Made by a program: the position numbers and the translations under genes. A stretch of 64,000 nucleotides of DNA from an uncultured Bacteroidales bacterium (GTDB lineage: Bacteria; Bacteroidota; Bacteroidia; Bacteroidales; P3): positions 29,173 to 93,172 of the forward strand of contig ONJQ01000008.1 in NCBI GenBank assembly GCA_900318175.1, written 5' to 3'. This document shows positions 52,941-61,879 of this stretch, piece after piece. Under the pieces are notes generated by a model, which saw only the letters and a program-made list of their open reading frames with translations, made no database searches and was not told the DNA's origin. Every line of letters starts with the position of its first letter. Positions within the stretch are counted from its first letter, which is position 1.

Positions 52941-54116
52941 TTATTCTATTTCAAGCAGCAGCCCCTTCAGGTATTCCCCTTCGGGGTGGTAGATGCTTAC
53001 AGGGTGGTCCATGGCGTGTGGCAGCTGGCGCACTATGCGCACCTGCCTATGGGCGTTGGCGGCAGCGGTAAAGCACATGGTCTGGAAGTCGTCGCGGCTC
53101 ACGGCCTGTGAACAGCTGAAGGTCAGCAGCAGTCCGCCGGGCTGAATCTTTTCCATAGCCTTCTGGTTGATATTGCGATAGCCTTTCAGTCCTTGTTGCA
53201 GACTGCGGTGATTCTTGGCAAAGGCAGGAGGGTCGAGGATAATGATGTCGAACTGGTTGTCGACTTCATCCAGATATTTCAACACATCTGCAACCACCCC
53301 CTTGTGGGGAGCCCCCTCGCCGAAGTTCAAAAGCACGTTGCGGTTGCACAGTTCTATTGCCTTCTTGCTGATATCCACGGTCTCCACATAGTCAGCTCCT
53401 CCCCGCAAGGCTCCCAGACTGAAGCCTCCAGTATAGCCGAAGCAGTTCAGCACACGCCTCCCCGCCGAAAGAGTCTCCACCAGATGGCGGTTTTCCCGCT
53501 GGTCGACAAAGAAACCCGTTTTCTGTCCTTCAAAGAAATTGATAAGCAGACGGTTGCCATGCTCGCAAATCTCCCACTCGTCAGGCTCGGCCCCCCACAC
53601 ATAACCATCTTCGCACCCGCCCGGCACGGTGGAACTGCTCTTGTCGAATACGGACTTGATTCCATGCCTTCCCAATAGGTCCACAAAGAGTTGTGTAAAC
53701 ATGGGGAAAAGCCTGTGCATACCGACGCTGTGGGCCTGCATCACCAACACGCCGTTGTACCAGTCGCACACCAGTCCGGGCATAAAGTCTCCCTCGGCAT
53801 GCACCAGCCGGAACACATTGGTCTCCTCCGCATCGAAGAAACCCATCCTCTCACGGTAGGCAATTGCGCTCTGCAACCTCTCTCGGTAAAACGTCTCGTC
53901 CACCTGCTGTGTGTCGAACGACAGCACTTTGCATATTATCGAATCGGACTGGTAATGACCCACGGCCAGCCACCGCCCGTCGGCGGCAACCACATCCACC
54001 AGGTCGCCTTCCTGCGGATTGCCCTCCACACGTCGCACCGCACCCGAGAACAACCATGGGTGGCGACGCATCACGGCCTTGTCTTTGCCAGGGGCAAGAT
54101 GTAGAGTGGCTCTCAC
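52941..54116 (-). CDS. Class I SAM-dependent 23S rRNA methyltransferase, RlmI family
   Basis: A 391-aa protein. An N-terminal PUA domain (GKDKAVMRRHPWLFSGAVRRVEG, DLVDVVAADGRWLAVGHY) precedes a middle EEHEE-type domain and the C-terminal methyltransferase with VLNCFGYTGGFSLGALRGGA (SAM site), DISKKAIELCNRNV and IILDPPAFAKN (catalytic loop). The RlmI branch makes m5C in 23S rRNA at the position numbered 1962 in E. coli; exact site here is inference. Start is GTG, which overlaps the rpe stop in GTGA, giving coupled translation. Confidence 0.9.
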   Translation of the reverse strand: MRATLHLAPGKDKAVMRRHPWLFSGAVRRVEGNPQEGDLVDVVAADGRWLAVGHYQSDSIICKVLSFDTQQVDETFYRERLQSAIAYRERMGFFDAEETNVFRLVHAEGDFMPGLVCDWYNGVLVMQAHSVGMHRLFPMFTQLFVDLLGRHGIKSVFDKSSSTVPGGCEDGYVWGAEPDEWEICEHGNRLLINFFEGQKTGFFVDQRENRHLVETLSAGRRVLNCFGYTGGFSLGALRGGADYVETVDISKKAIELCNRNVLLNFGEGAPHKGVVADVLKYLDEVDNQFDIIILDPPAFAKNHRSLQQGLKGYRNINQKAMEKIQPGGLLLTFSCSQAVSRDDFQTMCFTAAANAHRQVRIVRQLPHAMDHPVSIYHPEGEYLKGLLLEIE

Positions 54117-54757
54117 TGCTTCAGTTGTTTAATGGTCTCCTGTGGGTTGTCCGACTTGAACACGGCATTGCCGGCCACCAGCACGTCGGCCCCTGCTTCG
54201 AACAGAAGGGGCGCGTTGGCCGTATTCACACCGCCGTCCACCTCAATGAGGCATTGCGGATTCTTGCGGTTGCAGAGGTCGCGCAGCTGACGCACCTTGT
54301 TGTATGTGTTCTCTATGAATTTCTGTCCGCCGAAACCGGGGTTCACCGACATCAGCAGCACCACGTCGCACAGCTGAATGCTGTCTTCAAGCAGAGCTAC
54401 AGGTGTAGCCGGGTTGAGCACTGCGCCACATTTCAGTCCGGCATCCTTGATGGCATGAAGCGTGCGGTCCAGATGGATGCACGCCTCCTGATGCACTGTG
54501 ATAATGTCGGCTCCTACCTCCTTGAATGCCTCGATGTAACGGCCAGGGTCCATAATCATCAAGTGTACATCCAACGGCTTGCGGGCTGCCTTTTTGATGT
54601 ATTTTATCACCGGCATGCCGAAGCTGATATTGGGCACAAACATGCCGTCCATCACATCTACGTGCAGCCAGTCGCACTCGCTGGCATTCAACATTTCTAT
54701 ATCGCGGCCAAGATTGCAGAAATCTGCCGAAAGCAAAGAAGGGGAAATAAGTTTCAT
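54113..54757 (-). CDS. rpe: Ribulose-phosphate 3-epimerase
   Basis: A 214-aa TIM-barrel enzyme of the pentose phosphate pathway. Motifs: ISPSLLSADFCNL, the metal-binding DWLHVDVMDGMFVPN, PLDVHLMIMDPGRYIEAF, VNPGFGGQKFIE and EVDGGVNTANAPLLFEAGAD (second metal Asp and phosphate site). Overlaps the rlmI-like gene by 4 bases. Confidence 0.97.
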   Translation of the reverse strand: MKLISPSLLSADFCNLGRDIEMLNASECDWLHVDVMDGMFVPNISFGMPVIKYIKKAARKPLDVHLMIMDPGRYIEAFKEVGADIITVHQEACIHLDRTLHAIKDAGLKCGAVLNPATPVALLEDSIQLCDVVLLMSVNPGFGGQKFIENTYNKVRQLRDLCNRKNPQCLIEVDGGVNTANAPLLFEAGADVLVAGNAVFKSDNPQETIKQLKQ

Positions 54758-54767
54758 AATAAAGCTA

Positions 54768-55652
54768 TTAGAGTTTCAGTTTCTCGAAGTTCTTGCCATA
54801 CACGCCCTGGGTCTTTGAGACAGAGATGAAGGCGTTGTCGTCAATGCGGTGGATAATCTGCATGACGTGGGGTTTGTCCGTCTTGTGGACCATAATCATC
54901 AGCACCTGCTGACCCTGGTGGCTGTAGCAGCCCTCGGCATCCAGCAGGGTAGCACCACGTCCCACTTCGGTGGTGATGGCATCGCCAATCTCCTTGTTCT
55001 TCTGCGAGAAGACAAGTATCTGGTACGACTGCTTGTTGCCGTCCAATACCATGTCCAACACGTAAGTCATTGTGACCATGACGATGTAGCCGAACACCAC
55101 GTTCTCAATCTTGTGCGAAACGAAGAAGGAGCTGCCCACAATAAATATGTCCAGATACATGATTACCTTGCCTGGTGAAATGTTGTAGTACTTACTGACA
55201 ATGAGGGCAATAATGTCAGTCCCGCCGCTGTTGCCACCCATGGCAAAGGTCATGCCGATGCCACCGCCGCAAAGGGCACCGCCGATGATGGCGCACATAA
55301 AGCCACCAAACTGGCTCACGTCAAACAAGGTCTCCACATGCAGCACCTGCTGCCAAAGGATGAAGCAAAGAGACGACATCACAATGCCGTAGATGGTATT
55401 GGCCCCAAAGCGGGAACCCAACATCTTGAACCCAATCAACACCAGGATGGCGTTAATCACAAGGTTCATAACACCAATAGGAATGTGCAACCCCACGGCA
55501 TAATAAAGGACGGACGAGATACCGCTCACTCCGCCACCCACAATCTTGGCAGGCAACATCACCGCAGCCCAACCAAAAGTGTAAATAAGGATACCCAACG
55601 TAATGATTAGGTACGAGATAATAACATGCTGTTTTTTCTTGAATATCTGCAT
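54768..55652 (-). CDS. YitT-family membrane protein with DUF2179
   Basis: A 294-aa protein with five to six predicted helices (ISYLIITLGILIYTFGWAAVML, the GGGVSGISSVLYYAVGLHIP segment, FGGFMCAIIGGALCGGGIGM, DIIALIVSKYYNIS) followed by a cytoplasmic DUF2179 domain (about residues 205-294, KSYQILVFSQKNKEIGDAI-like and GCYSHQGQQVLMIMVHKTD). Members are widespread with unknown transport function. Rpe follows closely on the same strand. Confidence 0.9.
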   Translation of the reverse strand: MQIFKKKQHVIISYLIITLGILIYTFGWAAVMLPAKIVGGGVSGISSVLYYAVGLHIPIGVMNLVINAILVLIGFKMLGSRFGANTIYGIVMSSLCFILWQQVLHVETLFDVSQFGGFMCAIIGGALCGGGIGMTFAMGGNSGGTDIIALIVSKYYNISPGKVIMYLDIFIVGSSFFVSHKIENVVFGYIVMVTMTYVLDMVLDGNKQSYQILVFSQKNKEIGDAITTEVGRGATLLDAEGCYSHQGQQVLMIMVHKTDKPHVMQIIHRIDDNAFISVSKTQGVYGKNFEKLKL

Positions 55653-55696
55653 TTATTATATGGTTTAAGAATTATCACACAGAAGAATCGTCACAT

Positions 55697-56383
55697 TCAA
55701 TCGTCGTTTACTTTAACTCCATAGTCGCGGGCACCAAAAATCGAACTGCCCACGCGCACCATCGTGCTTCCCTCCTCCATGGCAATGTCGTAGTCGTGCG
55801 ACATACCCATCGAGATTTCCTTGAAGTCTTCGCGTCCTTTAAAGTACTGCTCAGCCAGTTGCTCCTTATACTGTCGCAACGTGCGGAACTCCTTCCTCAC
55901 CAGCTCGCGGTCCGTCGTGTTCGTGGCCATGCCCATCACACCCACAATACGCACATGCTCCATGGCCGCATATTCTGCCGACTCTAACAGCGCGCGTGCC
56001 TCTTCCATGTCAAGGCCGAACTTGGTCTCCTCGGTGGCGATGTGGAATTGCAGCAGGCAGTCTATCACTCGGTCGTGCTTCTTGGCCTCCTTGTCCACGC
56101 ATTCCAGCAGGTTCAGGCTGTCGATGCTGTGAATCATCCGCACGTAGGCGGCGATATACTTGATTTTATTAGTCTGCAAGTGGCCGATGAAGTGCCACTC
56201 AATATCCTCGGGCAGCACGGCGTGCTTGTCGCGCATCTCCAAGGCCTTGTTTTCGCCGAACAGACGCTGACCAGCATCATAGGCCTCCTGTAGGTCAGCT
56301 ACAGGCTTGGTCTTCGACACCGCAATCAGCCGCACTCCGTCGGCAAGGGTTGAACGCACCTTAGTAAGATTTTCTTTAATCAT
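55697..56383 (-). CDS. YggS-family PLP-binding protein
   Basis: A 228-aa member of the YggS/PROSC family, which holds pyridoxal phosphate and affects amino-acid and vitamin B6 homeostasis. The PLP Lys is in VRLIAVSKTKPVADL near residue 25. Other segments: LFGENKALEMRDK, EWHFIGHLQTNKIKYI, FKEISMGMSHDYDIAMEEGS and MVRVGSSIFGARDY, all characteristic. No signal peptide. Confidence 0.95.
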   Translation of the reverse strand: MIKENLTKVRSTLADGVRLIAVSKTKPVADLQEAYDAGQRLFGENKALEMRDKHAVLPEDIEWHFIGHLQTNKIKYIAAYVRMIHSIDSLNLLECVDKEAKKHDRVIDCLLQFHIATEETKFGLDMEEARALLESAEYAAMEHVRIVGVMGMATNTTDRELVRKEFRTLRQYKEQLAEQYFKGREDFKEISMGMSHDYDIAMEEGSTMVRVGSSIFGARDYGVKVNDD

Positions 56384-56550
56384 AGTACATTTAATGTTGA
56401 TATGTTGACACGTTGATATGATGTGAGCCGTATAAACTTATCTACTTATCAACGGACAACAATCAATAACGCAAAATATATAATAATATTATTGCCGAAC
56501 AATTTATTTTCTCGCCAAAGAACATCTTAGTTTACAGTTTTCATCTGCTC

Positions 56551-57909
56551 CTATCCCAAAATATGCTGGCTCAATATCTTGTCCAATTGTCCCACATAAT
56601 AGAATGGTATGGATATCAACCGATAAGGCTTGTTATTGGGAGCAGGAGTGGTGGTGTCCTGAACCATATACTCCCCACTCCACACCCTCACTGCCGTCAC
56701 CTTTTTCTCAGCCGTGTTCACAAAACTGTGTATAGACCTCAGATGAGAATTGGTGCCTGCCTTCACCTCTATTGGTATCAGTTGTGAGTCTTGCTGCCAC
56801 ACATAATCCACCTCTGCCGTCGCTCCCTTCTTGTCCCGTATCCAATAATATTGATTGTCCTTATAATGCCTATCCAACACCACCCTAAGCTCTTGCGCTA
56901 CAATCTGCTCTGCAGCCCGGCCTCGCCATGTGTCCAACAAGTCCTTGTTTTGTAAGTATTCCAGCTGTATCCCTGCCACAAAGTTGGCAATGCCTATATC
57001 CACCATTGCAAGCTTTGGAGCCCTCCTAACGGCAGGCAGAGCAGGTACTTCGGTAGAGGTGACTGGATAATTCAACGAAAGAATGTAGGCCCGTTGCAAG
57101 CAATCCATAGCTTCATGTATTTGCGTGCTCGTATAATTACTATTTCCAAAGCCAGCAAACGAAATTGCCTCACCCACCGAAAACCAAGCCACATTCAATA
57201 TATGGCGTATTATCCTCACCTGCTCCTCATTCTTGGCATACCGCTCCACGTCTTCGCTATACCCTTTCATCAAAGAATTGAATACTGGCGACAATCTCTC
57301 TACATCGGCGTGTTCTATATAGGACTTCACCACCTCAGGCATTCCACCCACCAACGCATACCGATTAAAACACTTCATCATCTCCTCATGCACGATGGAG
57401 GACACCTGCAATTCCTCCACTTGCCGGGTCCACTCCTCCCCCTTTGCGGCAGCAAGGTACTCCATAAACGAAAAGGGGCGCAGACTCAAATACTCCACCC
57501 TCGACACTGGAAACGACACATGCGACTTTAACAAACTCTGCAACCTGCTACCTGCCGTTATCACATACAGCCATGGCATCTTCTCATAGAAATATCTCAA
57601 CAGCCCCACCGCTCGTGGTTCTTCCTGTATCTCGTCAATAAACAAGAGCATCCGCTTCTCCTTATTGGATACAACGTGACTACGCAGACACAAATAACGC
57701 CATATCTCCTCCACATCGTCTGTTCTACGAAACACTTCGGCATCCTCCGAGAGCTCCAAATTCACCTCCACAAACACATCAAACTCCTTACCGAATTCGC
57801 GTACAAGCGTACTCTTCCCCACCTGTCGTGCCCCTCTTATCACCAAAGGCTTGTGCTGATTGGCATTCTTCCATTCACTCAACTGACTAATCAACAATCT
57901 ACTATACAT
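56551..57909 (-). CDS. AAA_14/DUF4143 ATPase
   Basis: A 452-aa protein of a family very common in Bacteroidota, of unknown function. Walker A is IRGARQVGKSTLVREF near residue 24-40, Walker B is KRMLLFIDEIQEEP, and a sensor segment is LYVITAGSRLQSLLKS. The C-terminal DUF4143 part (about 230-452) has a nuclease-like core ending EVDYVWQQDSQLIPIEVKAGTN, which has the E-x-K arrangement of restriction-endonuclease folds. Codon use is somewhat AT-rich, as expected for an accessory gene. Three 33-bp repeats lie directly upstream of its promoter. Confidence 0.92.
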   Translation of the reverse strand: MYSRLLISQLSEWKNANQHKPLVIRGARQVGKSTLVREFGKEFDVFVEVNLELSEDAEVFRRTDDVEEIWRYLCLRSHVVSNKEKRMLLFIDEIQEEPRAVGLLRYFYEKMPWLYVITAGSRLQSLLKSHVSFPVSRVEYLSLRPFSFMEYLAAAKGEEWTRQVEELQVSSIVHEEMMKCFNRYALVGGMPEVVKSYIEHADVERLSPVFNSLMKGYSEDVERYAKNEEQVRIIRHILNVAWFSVGEAISFAGFGNSNYTSTQIHEAMDCLQRAYILSLNYPVTSTEVPALPAVRRAPKLAMVDIGIANFVAGIQLEYLQNKDLLDTWRGRAAEQIVAQELRVVLDRHYKDNQYYWIRDKKGATAEVDYVWQQDSQLIPIEVKAGTNSHLRSIHSFVNTAEKKVTAVRVWSGEYMVQDTTTPAPNNKPYRLISIPFYYVGQLDKILSQHILG

Positions 57910-57935
57910 ATTATACCCTTTCTATTTACACACTG

Positions 57936-57943
57936 CAAAGATA
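57936..57943 (-). promoter_or_regulatory. -7 box of the DUF4143 ATPase gene
   Basis: TATCTTTG on the minus strand, 27 bp before the start. The TTG inside the first 33-bp repeat lies about 22 bp upstream and could serve as -33 box. Confidence 0.65.
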
Positions 57944-57950
57944 CAACTAT

Positions 57951-58035
57951 TTTCTAAAACATAGGCAACTTTCGCTCATTTTCTTTCTAAAACATAGGCA
58001 ACTTTACTCCAAAATATTTCTAAAACATAGGCAAC
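57951..58035. repeat. Three 33-bp-spaced repeats upstream of the ATPase gene
   Basis: TTTCTAAAACATAGGCAACT occurs at 57951, 57984 and 58017 (the third copy ends after 19 bases). Spacing is exactly 33 bp between starts; the 11-14 bases between conserved blocks vary. Confidence 0.9.
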
Positions 58036-58128
58036 ACCACCAAGAACCTTCCCCAGTGTACCAGCCTAACAAAGCAGAACTAACAAGGAGTATTTTTATT
58101 CAGGCGGTTACCATACTCCTTGGAAATG

Positions 58129-58373
58129 ATTATCCCCAATCGGTCATTAGATATGATGCAAATGGGTTCAAACTCCGCTAACGGTTCACTATTCTTCCAA
58201 CACATCTTTAATTCTTCTTCAGTATAGAGGTTAATAAAAGCTTACTAAGGGGTTGTGAAGAGGTGAAGAGGAAAAGGAGCGGGAAGGAGGATGGATGAAG
58301 CAAAAAGGGGAGATGGAGGTGGGATAAAAAGTGCTGACATCTATTGGAGTCTAATGACCGATTTGGGATTATC
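58129..58373. mobile_element. MITE-like element 2 with about 22-bp terminal inverted repeats
   Basis: ATTATCCCCAATCGGTCATT and AGA at the left match the reverse complement of AATGACCGATTTGGGATTAT at the right with two mismatches. The ends match those of element 1 at 49275-49578, but the 200-bp interior is unrelated and purine-rich near its right side. No gene inside. Confidence 0.6.
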
Positions 58374-58398
58374 AGATATTTTTGTTCACCGATTGCTC

Positions 58399-58510
58399 AA
58401 AAAAATTGAGCCGCTTCGCGGCTTTAAATCATTGCCTGTCTGGCTATCGCCAGAACAGGCAATGAAAATAATGGAATGTCTTACGATTGCGCTCTTGCGC
58501 GCGCAATCGT
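58399..58510. terminator. Three strong stem-loops after the CsgG-FISUMP gene
   Basis: Stem 1 AGCCGC-TTC-GCGGCT (58409-58423); stem 2 CATTGCCTGT with ACAGGCAATG plus inner CTGGC/GCCAG (58430-58464); stem 3 ACGATTGCGC with GCGCAATCGT (58483-58510), the last overlapping the stop codon. Stem 1 is followed on the minus strand by an AATTTTTTT tract, which makes a good terminator. Three in a row is unusual. Confidence 0.75.
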
Positions 58511-59688
58511 TAATCTTGGACAAGCCGGACGGATAGACCGAAGCAACGGTAGCTGCCGTTCACGCCCTTTCCGTCGGAATCGAAGTAGAGGTACCACGCG
58601 TAGTCGGAGTCTAAGGGCGTCGACGACCAATAGTCGCCGTTGGACCCCACGTAGCTGACACTCCCGTCGCAATTGCGGTAGCCCGAGGCGGGCAACACAA
58701 TGCTGTTACCGTTCGGCCCAGTAACCTTATATCCACTGCCGTTCCACTCCCATTTGCACTCCGATTTCAGTTCTTCAAACTTCTCTTTACTGGGTAATTT
58801 GCTACCAAAACGGCTTACTGCCTCATCGTATGTGAAGAATCCGTAATCATTCTTGTCTTTCCAAAATGTTCCGCTCGACAGACCTAAATCCACATAACCA
58901 TCAGGAACAGTCAAGATTGACAGAGTGTCACCTTTATCCTTGTCGGTCACCAATAAAACTATACCTGTTTTACTTTCACGAGTCATGTATTTCCCGTCCC
59001 CCAAATAATTGTTGGCACGCAACAGCGACAATTCCTCGTTGGTAGGCAAACGCCAACTGCGGTAATCATGCATAGTCTGCTTGTTGATTTGAGCTATAAC
59101 GGTTTTGGGTTCGTTCTGGAACTCACCAATCTCATTAGGGAATATCTTCAAGTAGCCATATAGAACCTCGACACCGCTACGAGTACGAGGCGACGATGCT
59201 GCTGAAGTGGAGGGATTGGCCTGTACCGTTTGTCCCGGTGTGATGGCAATCTTGGCAGCCAACTTTGTTGCCACACTCTGCATGCTTGCACGGTATGACG
59301 ATGTGGCAAATGTAGCACCTTCTGTAGCCGAAATAGTGCCTGTCTCCACATTGATCACACGGGCATCCACATTATACTGTCCCATCACCACATTAATATC
59401 ACCCACCACTATCTTCGACACATTAAGAATCTGACCCACTCTCACCATCTGAGCTTGTGTCATCTGCGAGCGTTGAAAACCCTGTTCCTCAATGGCCTTG
59501 TCTATTTGGGTGCGCTCCACCATCGTGTAGCCCGCCGGGCGGAAATAGGTGATAAAGATAGCGGAAATGCCATCCACATCGTTCTGCGATATACCCACAC
59601 CGGCCTTGAATTCCAACACTGCGCAACGCTGTGCCTGCATCGATAGTGCCATCAGGCACATCATACTCAAGAATAGCAATCTTTTCAT
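58510..59688 (-). CDS. CsgG/LpoB-like domain fused to FISUMP domain
   Basis: A 392-aa exported protein with signal peptide MKRLLFLSMMCLMALSMQAQ. Residues of about 22-160 resemble the CsgG/LpoB/TolB-like periplasmic fold (CAVLEFKAGVGISQNDVDGI, YTMVERTQIDKAIEEQGFQ, LNVSKIVVGDINVVMGQYNV, ARVINVETGTISATEGATF). Residues of about 285-392 are a FISUMP domain (YVDLGLSSGTFWKDKNDYGF, FEELKSECKWEWN, GNSIVLPASGYRNCDGS, GDYWSSTPLDSDYAWYLYF, CFGLSVRLVQD). It has no lipobox Cys. The CsgG-like part suggests binding at the inner face of the outer membrane; the FISUMP part may bind ligand. The fusion is not one I have seen described. Confidence 0.85.
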   Translation of the reverse strand: MKRLLFLSMMCLMALSMQAQRCAVLEFKAGVGISQNDVDGISAIFITYFRPAGYTMVERTQIDKAIEEQGFQRSQMTQAQMVRVGQILNVSKIVVGDINVVMGQYNVDARVINVETGTISATEGATFATSSYRASMQSVATKLAAKIAITPGQTVQANPSTSAASSPRTRSGVEVLYGYLKIFPNEIGEFQNEPKTVIAQINKQTMHDYRSWRLPTNEELSLLRANNYLGDGKYMTRESKTGIVLLVTDKDKGDTLSILTVPDGYVDLGLSSGTFWKDKNDYGFFTYDEAVSRFGSKLPSKEKFEELKSECKWEWNGSGYKVTGPNGNSIVLPASGYRNCDGSVSYVGSNGDYWSSTPLDSDYAWYLYFDSDGKGVNGSYRCFGLSVRLVQD

Positions 59689-59894
59689 AGTTCAATATAC
59701 TTTTTTTTCAATTCCTTGTGTACACACTGATTTCAGTTCTTACATGAGAGTTGTACTACAATCCAACAGGAGCATTCATCTTCCCTTTATTCCCTGTTTT
59801 CATCAGTGAAGTGTCCAGTTTCACGGTTTAGGAATAAAGCGAAAATGCGCTTTCTCAATTTCATACAGACACCTTCCTTTTGTGTCTGCGGCTG

Positions 59895-59902
59895 CAAATA
59901 TA
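59895..59902 (-). promoter_or_regulatory. -7 box of the CsgG-FISUMP gene
   Basis: TATATTTG on the minus strand, about 200 bp before the start. No clear -33 box. Confidence 0.45.
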
Positions 59903-60213
59903 CAAATTTATTTTAAAATGGCGACGATTTTTCTGCAAAGTACCTCTTAAACAGCTGAAAATTCGCCCATTGCACGATTCAAAAATACCCGTTCAACGCT
60001 CCTTCAATATTGAATCAATATAGAACGAGCGTTGAACGGGGGGGCGGCGAACGGGTTTGGGGCGAAGAAACAGTGTCGGCCCAGCACAATAAAAAAACGG
60101 TTTTTCCGTTAAGAAAGGGTCTGTAACTAATACGCAGACATAAACGCTGAACAGCCCTGGCTGGGACAGCGCCCTTGCTGGAGACGACAATTCAACAATA
60201 ATAACACAACGCT
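59903..60213. other. Divergent intergenic region with palindrome
   Basis: Besides the palindrome at 59988-60040, only a short AACGG/CCGTT hairpin at about 60095-60109 is seen. I found no -7 box for the plus-strand HerA-like gene. Confidence 0.4.
59988..60040. repeat. Intergenic palindrome, copy 3
   Basis: CCCGTTCAACGCTCCTTCAA and its mirror GAACGAGCGTTGAACGGG; two mismatches near the centre. Same family as 23550 and 46945 but here between divergent genes. Confidence 0.9.
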
Positions 60214-61779
60214 ATGATAGACAACACTGGTACCTCCTTCAACGCCGTTGCCGACGGCAAACACCTCGGCATCATCCCTCAAATGGCCAACCGCCACGGA
60301 CTCATTGCCGGAGCCACAGGCACGGGCAAGACATGCACGCTGCAGAACCTGGCCGAAACCTTCAGCGCCATGGGCGTACCGGTGTTCGCCACCGACATCA
60401 AGGGCGACCTCTCGGGCGTGGCCAAGGCGGGCGGCGGCAACGTGCACTTCGAGAAGAGCATCACCGACAACAACCTGCAGGCTTGCGGTTTCGAGTATAA
60501 AGAGTGCCCTGTCTGTTTCTGGGACGTGTTCGGTGAACAGGGGCACCCGCTGCGCACCACCGTCAGCGAGATGGGTCCCATGCTGCTGAGCCGCATTCTC
60601 GACCTCAACGACACACAGAGCGATGTGCTGAGCATGGTGTTCCGCATTGCTGACGACCAGCAACTTTTGCTCCTTGACCTCAAGGACCTCCGCAAGATGC
60701 TGGAGGAGGTGGGCAACAACCGTGCCCAATATACAACCTCCTACGGCACCGTGGCCCCCGCTACTATCGGCGCCATACAACGCAGCCTGCTGACACTGGA
60801 GAGCCAAGGGGGCGACAAGTTCTTCGGCGAACCGGCTATCGACATCTACGACTTCATGCAGACCCGCGCCGGACGCGGTGTCATCAACATCATGGCGTCG
60901 GACAAGATTGTCAACTCGCCCAAGGTCTACACCTCGTTCCTGCTCTACCTCCTCAGCGAACTGTACGAGCAGCTGCCCGAGGTGGGCGACCTCGACAAGC
61001 CCAAGCTGGTCTTCTTCTTCGACGAGGCCCACATGCTCTTCAACGGCATCAACAAGGCGCTGTTGGAGAAGATTGAGCAGATGGTACGTCTCATCCGCTC
61101 GAAAGGGGTGGGCATCTATTTCTGCACACAGAACCCCGACGACATCCCCGACGCGGTGCTGGGGCAGTTGGGCAACCGCGTGCAACACGCGTTGCGGGCT
61201 TACACGCCGCGCGACCAGAAGGCTGTAAAGGTGGCTGCGGAGACTTTCCGCGCCAATCCGGCCTTCAATACCGCCGAGACCATCACACAGATGGGCGTGG
61301 GCGAGGCGTTGGTCTCCTTCCTCGACCCCAAGGGTGTGCCCTGCATGGTGGAGCGTGCCCGTATCCTGCCCCCGCAGGGACAGGCCGGAGCGCTGACCCC
61401 CGACGAGCGGCAGCGCATCATCAGCACCTCGATGGTGTATGGCAAATACGACCGCCTGAACGACCGCGTGTCCGCCTACGAGATATTGAGCGAGCGCATG
61501 GAACAGGCCCTGCAGCAGAAAGAGCAGGCCCTGCAGCAGAAAGAGGAGGAGAAACGCCTGAAAGAGGAGGCCAAGCAGCAACGCGAAGAGGAACGGCTGC
61601 AAGCCGCCGAGGAGCGCAAACGCAAGGCCGAAGAACGCGAGCGGCAGCGCGCCAAAGAGAAAAGCCTGGGCGGCAGCCTGCAGAAGATGGTGGTCACCAA
61701 GGCCAAGCGCGAATTGGTCAACGAGGCCTTCAAACTGGGACGCGGCCTGCTGGGTTCGCTACTGAAAGGAAAAAAATGA
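60214..61779 (+). CDS. HerA-like ATPase (DUF853)
   Basis: A 521-aa cytoplasmic ATPase. Walker A is [20 protein letters not shown] near residue 33, Walker B is [14 protein letters not shown], and the FtsK/HerA-type sensor region is [20 protein letters not shown]. The C-terminal 90 residues are a highly charged coiled coil of Glu/Lys/Gln ([20 protein letters not shown]). The family (HerA C-terminal / DUF853) is common in Gram-negative bacteria; in archaea HerA works with NurA nuclease in end resection. No nuclease gene is adjacent. It is cytosolic with no membrane helix. Confidence 0.93.
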   Translation: MIDNTGTSFNAVADGKHLGIIPQMANRHGLIAGATGTGKTCTLQNLAETFSAMGVPVFATDIKGDLSGVAKAGGGNVHFEKSITDNNLQACGFEYKECPVCFWDVFGEQGHPLRTTVSEMGPMLLSRILDLNDTQSDVLSMVFRIADDQQLLLLDLKDLRKMLEEVGNNRAQYTTSYGTVAPATIGAIQRSLLTLESQGGDKFFGEPAIDIYDFMQTRAGRGVINIMASDKIVNSPKVYTSFLLYLLSELYEQLPEVGDLDKPKLVFFFDEAHMLFNGINKALLEKIEQMVRLIRSKGVGIYFCTQNPDDIPDAVLGQLGNRVQHALRAYTPRDQKAVKVAAETFRANPAFNTAETITQMGVGEALVSFLDPKGVPCMVERARILPPQGQAGALTPDERQRIISTSMVYGKYDRLNDRVSAYEILSERMEQALQQKEQALQQKEEEKRLKEEAKQQREEERLQAAEERKRKAEERERQRAKEKSLGGSLQKMVVTKAKRELVNEAFKLGRGLLGSLLKGKK

Positions 61780-61781
61780 AA

Positions 61782-61814
61782 GAAAGCCCCGCCAAATGTG
61801 CGGGGCTTTCTTTT
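61782..61814 (+). terminator. Terminator of the HerA-like gene
   Basis: Perfect stem GAAAGCCCCGC with GCGGGGCTTTC, 7-base loop, then TTTT. It starts 3 bases after the stop codon. Confidence 0.92.
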
Positions 61815-61879
61815 AGGTGGATAACAATCGTGGTTTCTAAGATGCAGCGAGCAGCATCAAATACGCTGCAAGTGCATTC

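Noticed and set aside
57951-58035. CRISPR array
   Set aside because: Only three copies, spacers of 11-14 bases, and no cas gene near. Too short for CRISPR spacers.
58291-58536. 81-codon plus-strand frame
   Set aside because: It spans the end of the inverted-repeat element and the hairpins; no coding signal.
60127-61602. 491-codon minus-strand frame opposite the HerA-like gene
   Set aside because: Antisense shadow; Leu/His/Val-rich without family features.
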